Assembly: GCA_937974195.1 (NCBI GenBank) | Contig: CALJIC010000279.1 | Span: 1-7,156 of the forward strand | Direction of reading: 5' to 3' | DNA length: 7,156 nucleotides | Source: an uncultured Roseiflexaceae bacterium | Lineage (GTDB): Bacteria > Chloroflexota > Chloroflexia > Chloroflexales > Roseiflexaceae | Part shown: one piece after another, positions 6,346 through 7,156 of the stretch | How positions within the stretch are numbered: position 1 is the first letter of the stretch | Layout of the letters: every line of letters begins with the position of its first letter | Translations under genes and position numbers: made by a program | Notes under the pieces: generated by a model | The model's database searches: none | What the model was told of the DNA's origin: nothing | What the model saw: the letters and a program-made list of their open reading frames with translations, nothing else

Positions 6346-7156
6346 TCAGGCCGGCGCGACGTAGTGCTCCGGCCGGGCCAGGAACAGGTCGCGGCAGGCC
6401 GGCGAGCAGAAGCGGTACAGCTGGCCGCCGTGCTCGGCGCCCAGCGCGCCCGGCCCGACCGCCATCCCGCAGACCGGGTCGCGATCGCCGACGCCGGGGT
6501 AGGGGATGTGCACCTCGATCCGCGTGCCGCGCCCCGGCTCGCTGCTGACCCGCAGCTGCCCGCCGGCCAGCTCGGCGCGCTCGCGCATGCCGCGCAGCCC
6601 CCAGTGGCCGTCCGGCGCGCCCTCGTCGGGGAGCGGGGCGAACCCCACCCCGTCGTCCTCGATCGTCGCCACCAGGCCGTCGCGCTGGTAGCTGAAGGTG
6701 ATGTGCGCGTGGCGCGCCTGGGCGTGGCGCTGGATGTTGCTCCAGGCCTCCTGCACGATGCGGAACAGCGCCAGCTCGCTCTGCCGCGCCAGCCGGCGCG
6801 GCTCGCCATGGACTGCGAGCGACACCTCCGGGCTCTCCTGCGAGCTGCGCCGTAGCAGCACCTGGACCGCCGGCAGCAGCCCGAGCTCCTCGAGCGCCGG
6901 CGGGCGCAGCGCGCTGATGATCCTGCGCAGCTCGTCCACCAGGCCGGTGATCGCGCCGCGCATCTCGCGCAGCCGCTCGGCGGCCTGCGCCGGGTCGCGC
7001 TCGAGCAGGCGCTGGGCGCGGTCCACGCCGTGCGCCAGGGCGATCAGCTCCTGCACCACCTCGTCGTGCAGCTCGCGCGCCAGGCGGCTGCGCTCGGCCT
7101 CCTGCGCCGTGCTCAGGGCGGCGATGTAGGCGTGCTGCTGGCGCAGCCAAGCCTCG
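6346..7156 (-). CDS. NarL/DesK-type sensor histidine kinase with C-terminal YHS domain (partial, N-terminus outside window)
   Basis: 269 residues are visible and the frame is open to the window edge; the GTG at 7059 lies inside the H-box and is not the start. The order is HisKA_3 dimerisation domain with the phospho-acceptor in RLARELHDEVVQEL (H codon 7068-7066), then the HATPase domain: N-box IVQEAWSNIQRHAQA, G1 box IEDDGVGF, and G2 region GHWGLRGMRERAEL with EPGRGTRIEVHIP. Immediately after this comes DPVCGMAV (from 6480), then GQLYRFCSPACRDLF and ARPEHYV, a full-length YHS domain with three cysteines, ending three residues before the stop. Kinases of this group phosphorylate a LuxR/NarL-type regulator; none is seen in the window. 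YHS domains occur in copper ATPases and metal-handling proteins, so a metal may tune the kinase (inference). The sensor part lies outside. The MFS gene follows on the same strand after 117 bp. Confidence 0.92.
   Translation of the reverse strand, partial: EAWLRQQHAYIAALSTAQEAERSRLARELHDEVVQELIALAHGVDRAQRLLERDPAQAAERLREMRGAITGLVDELRRIISALRPPALEELGLLPAVQVLLRRSSQESPEVSLAVHGEPRRLARQSELALFRIVQEAWSNIQRHAQARHAHITFSYQRDGLVATIEDDGVGFAPLPDEGAPDGHWGLRGMRERAELAGGQLRVSSEPGRGTRIEVHIPYPGVGDRDPVCGMAVGPGALGAEHGGQLYRFCSPACRDLFLARPEHYVAPA

Noticed and set aside
3683..7150. Very long open frame on the minus strand (1155 codons)
   Set aside because: It runs antisense or out of frame to the enolase-superfamily, MFS and kinase genes, is made almost only of A, R, G, P, and shows no domain. 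It is a product of high GC.

Overview
This is a high-GC bacterial window. Hand counts of single 60-base lines give about 73% GC inside the enolase-superfamily gene and 42-47% inside the WD40 region. Several traits fit a member of the Chloroflexi or a similar environmental lineage: GTG starts, strong AGGAGG-type ribosome sites, a bacterial WD40-repeat protein, NarL/DesK-type kinases and a mix of sugar-acid and transporter genes. That placement is inference; there is no rRNA or other marker gene here.

Left part (1-1982): the 5' portion of an ABC exporter gene (membrane domain only) runs leftward off the window edge. Diverging from it across a 229-bp spacer is an intact creatininase-family metal-dependent amidohydrolase. 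A perfect 10-bp-stem hairpin lies just after the amidohydrolase.

Middle (about 2165-3792): a clearly AT-richer block holds what I read as one decayed gene. It had an N-terminal membrane anchor followed by at least six WD40 repeats, and is now broken by one in-frame TAG and about three frameshifts. Right after it is an intact small membrane-anchored protein of unknown function, possibly with an NTF2-like outer domain. A mandelate racemase/muconate lactonizing-type enzyme follows 28 bp later and may share its transcript.

Right part (4978-7156, minus strand): a 12-helix MFS exporter of the secretion-effector type is convergent with the enolase-superfamily gene. Upstream of it on the same strand is the C-terminal part of a NarL/DesK-type sensor histidine kinase. 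The kinase ends in a YHS domain, a cysteine-containing metal-binding module, directly fused behind the ATPase domain. The exporter has its own short leader with a 21-bp palindrome and a TGCGGGTATACT motif. An almost identical TGCGAGTATACT sits at a similar distance upstream of the amidohydrolase.

I do not see a complete new multi-gene system. The points most worth attention are the kinase-YHS fusion beside an exporter, the shared TGCGRGTATACT motif, the atypical catalytic motif of the enolase-superfamily enzyme, and the degraded WD40 gene in a composition island.
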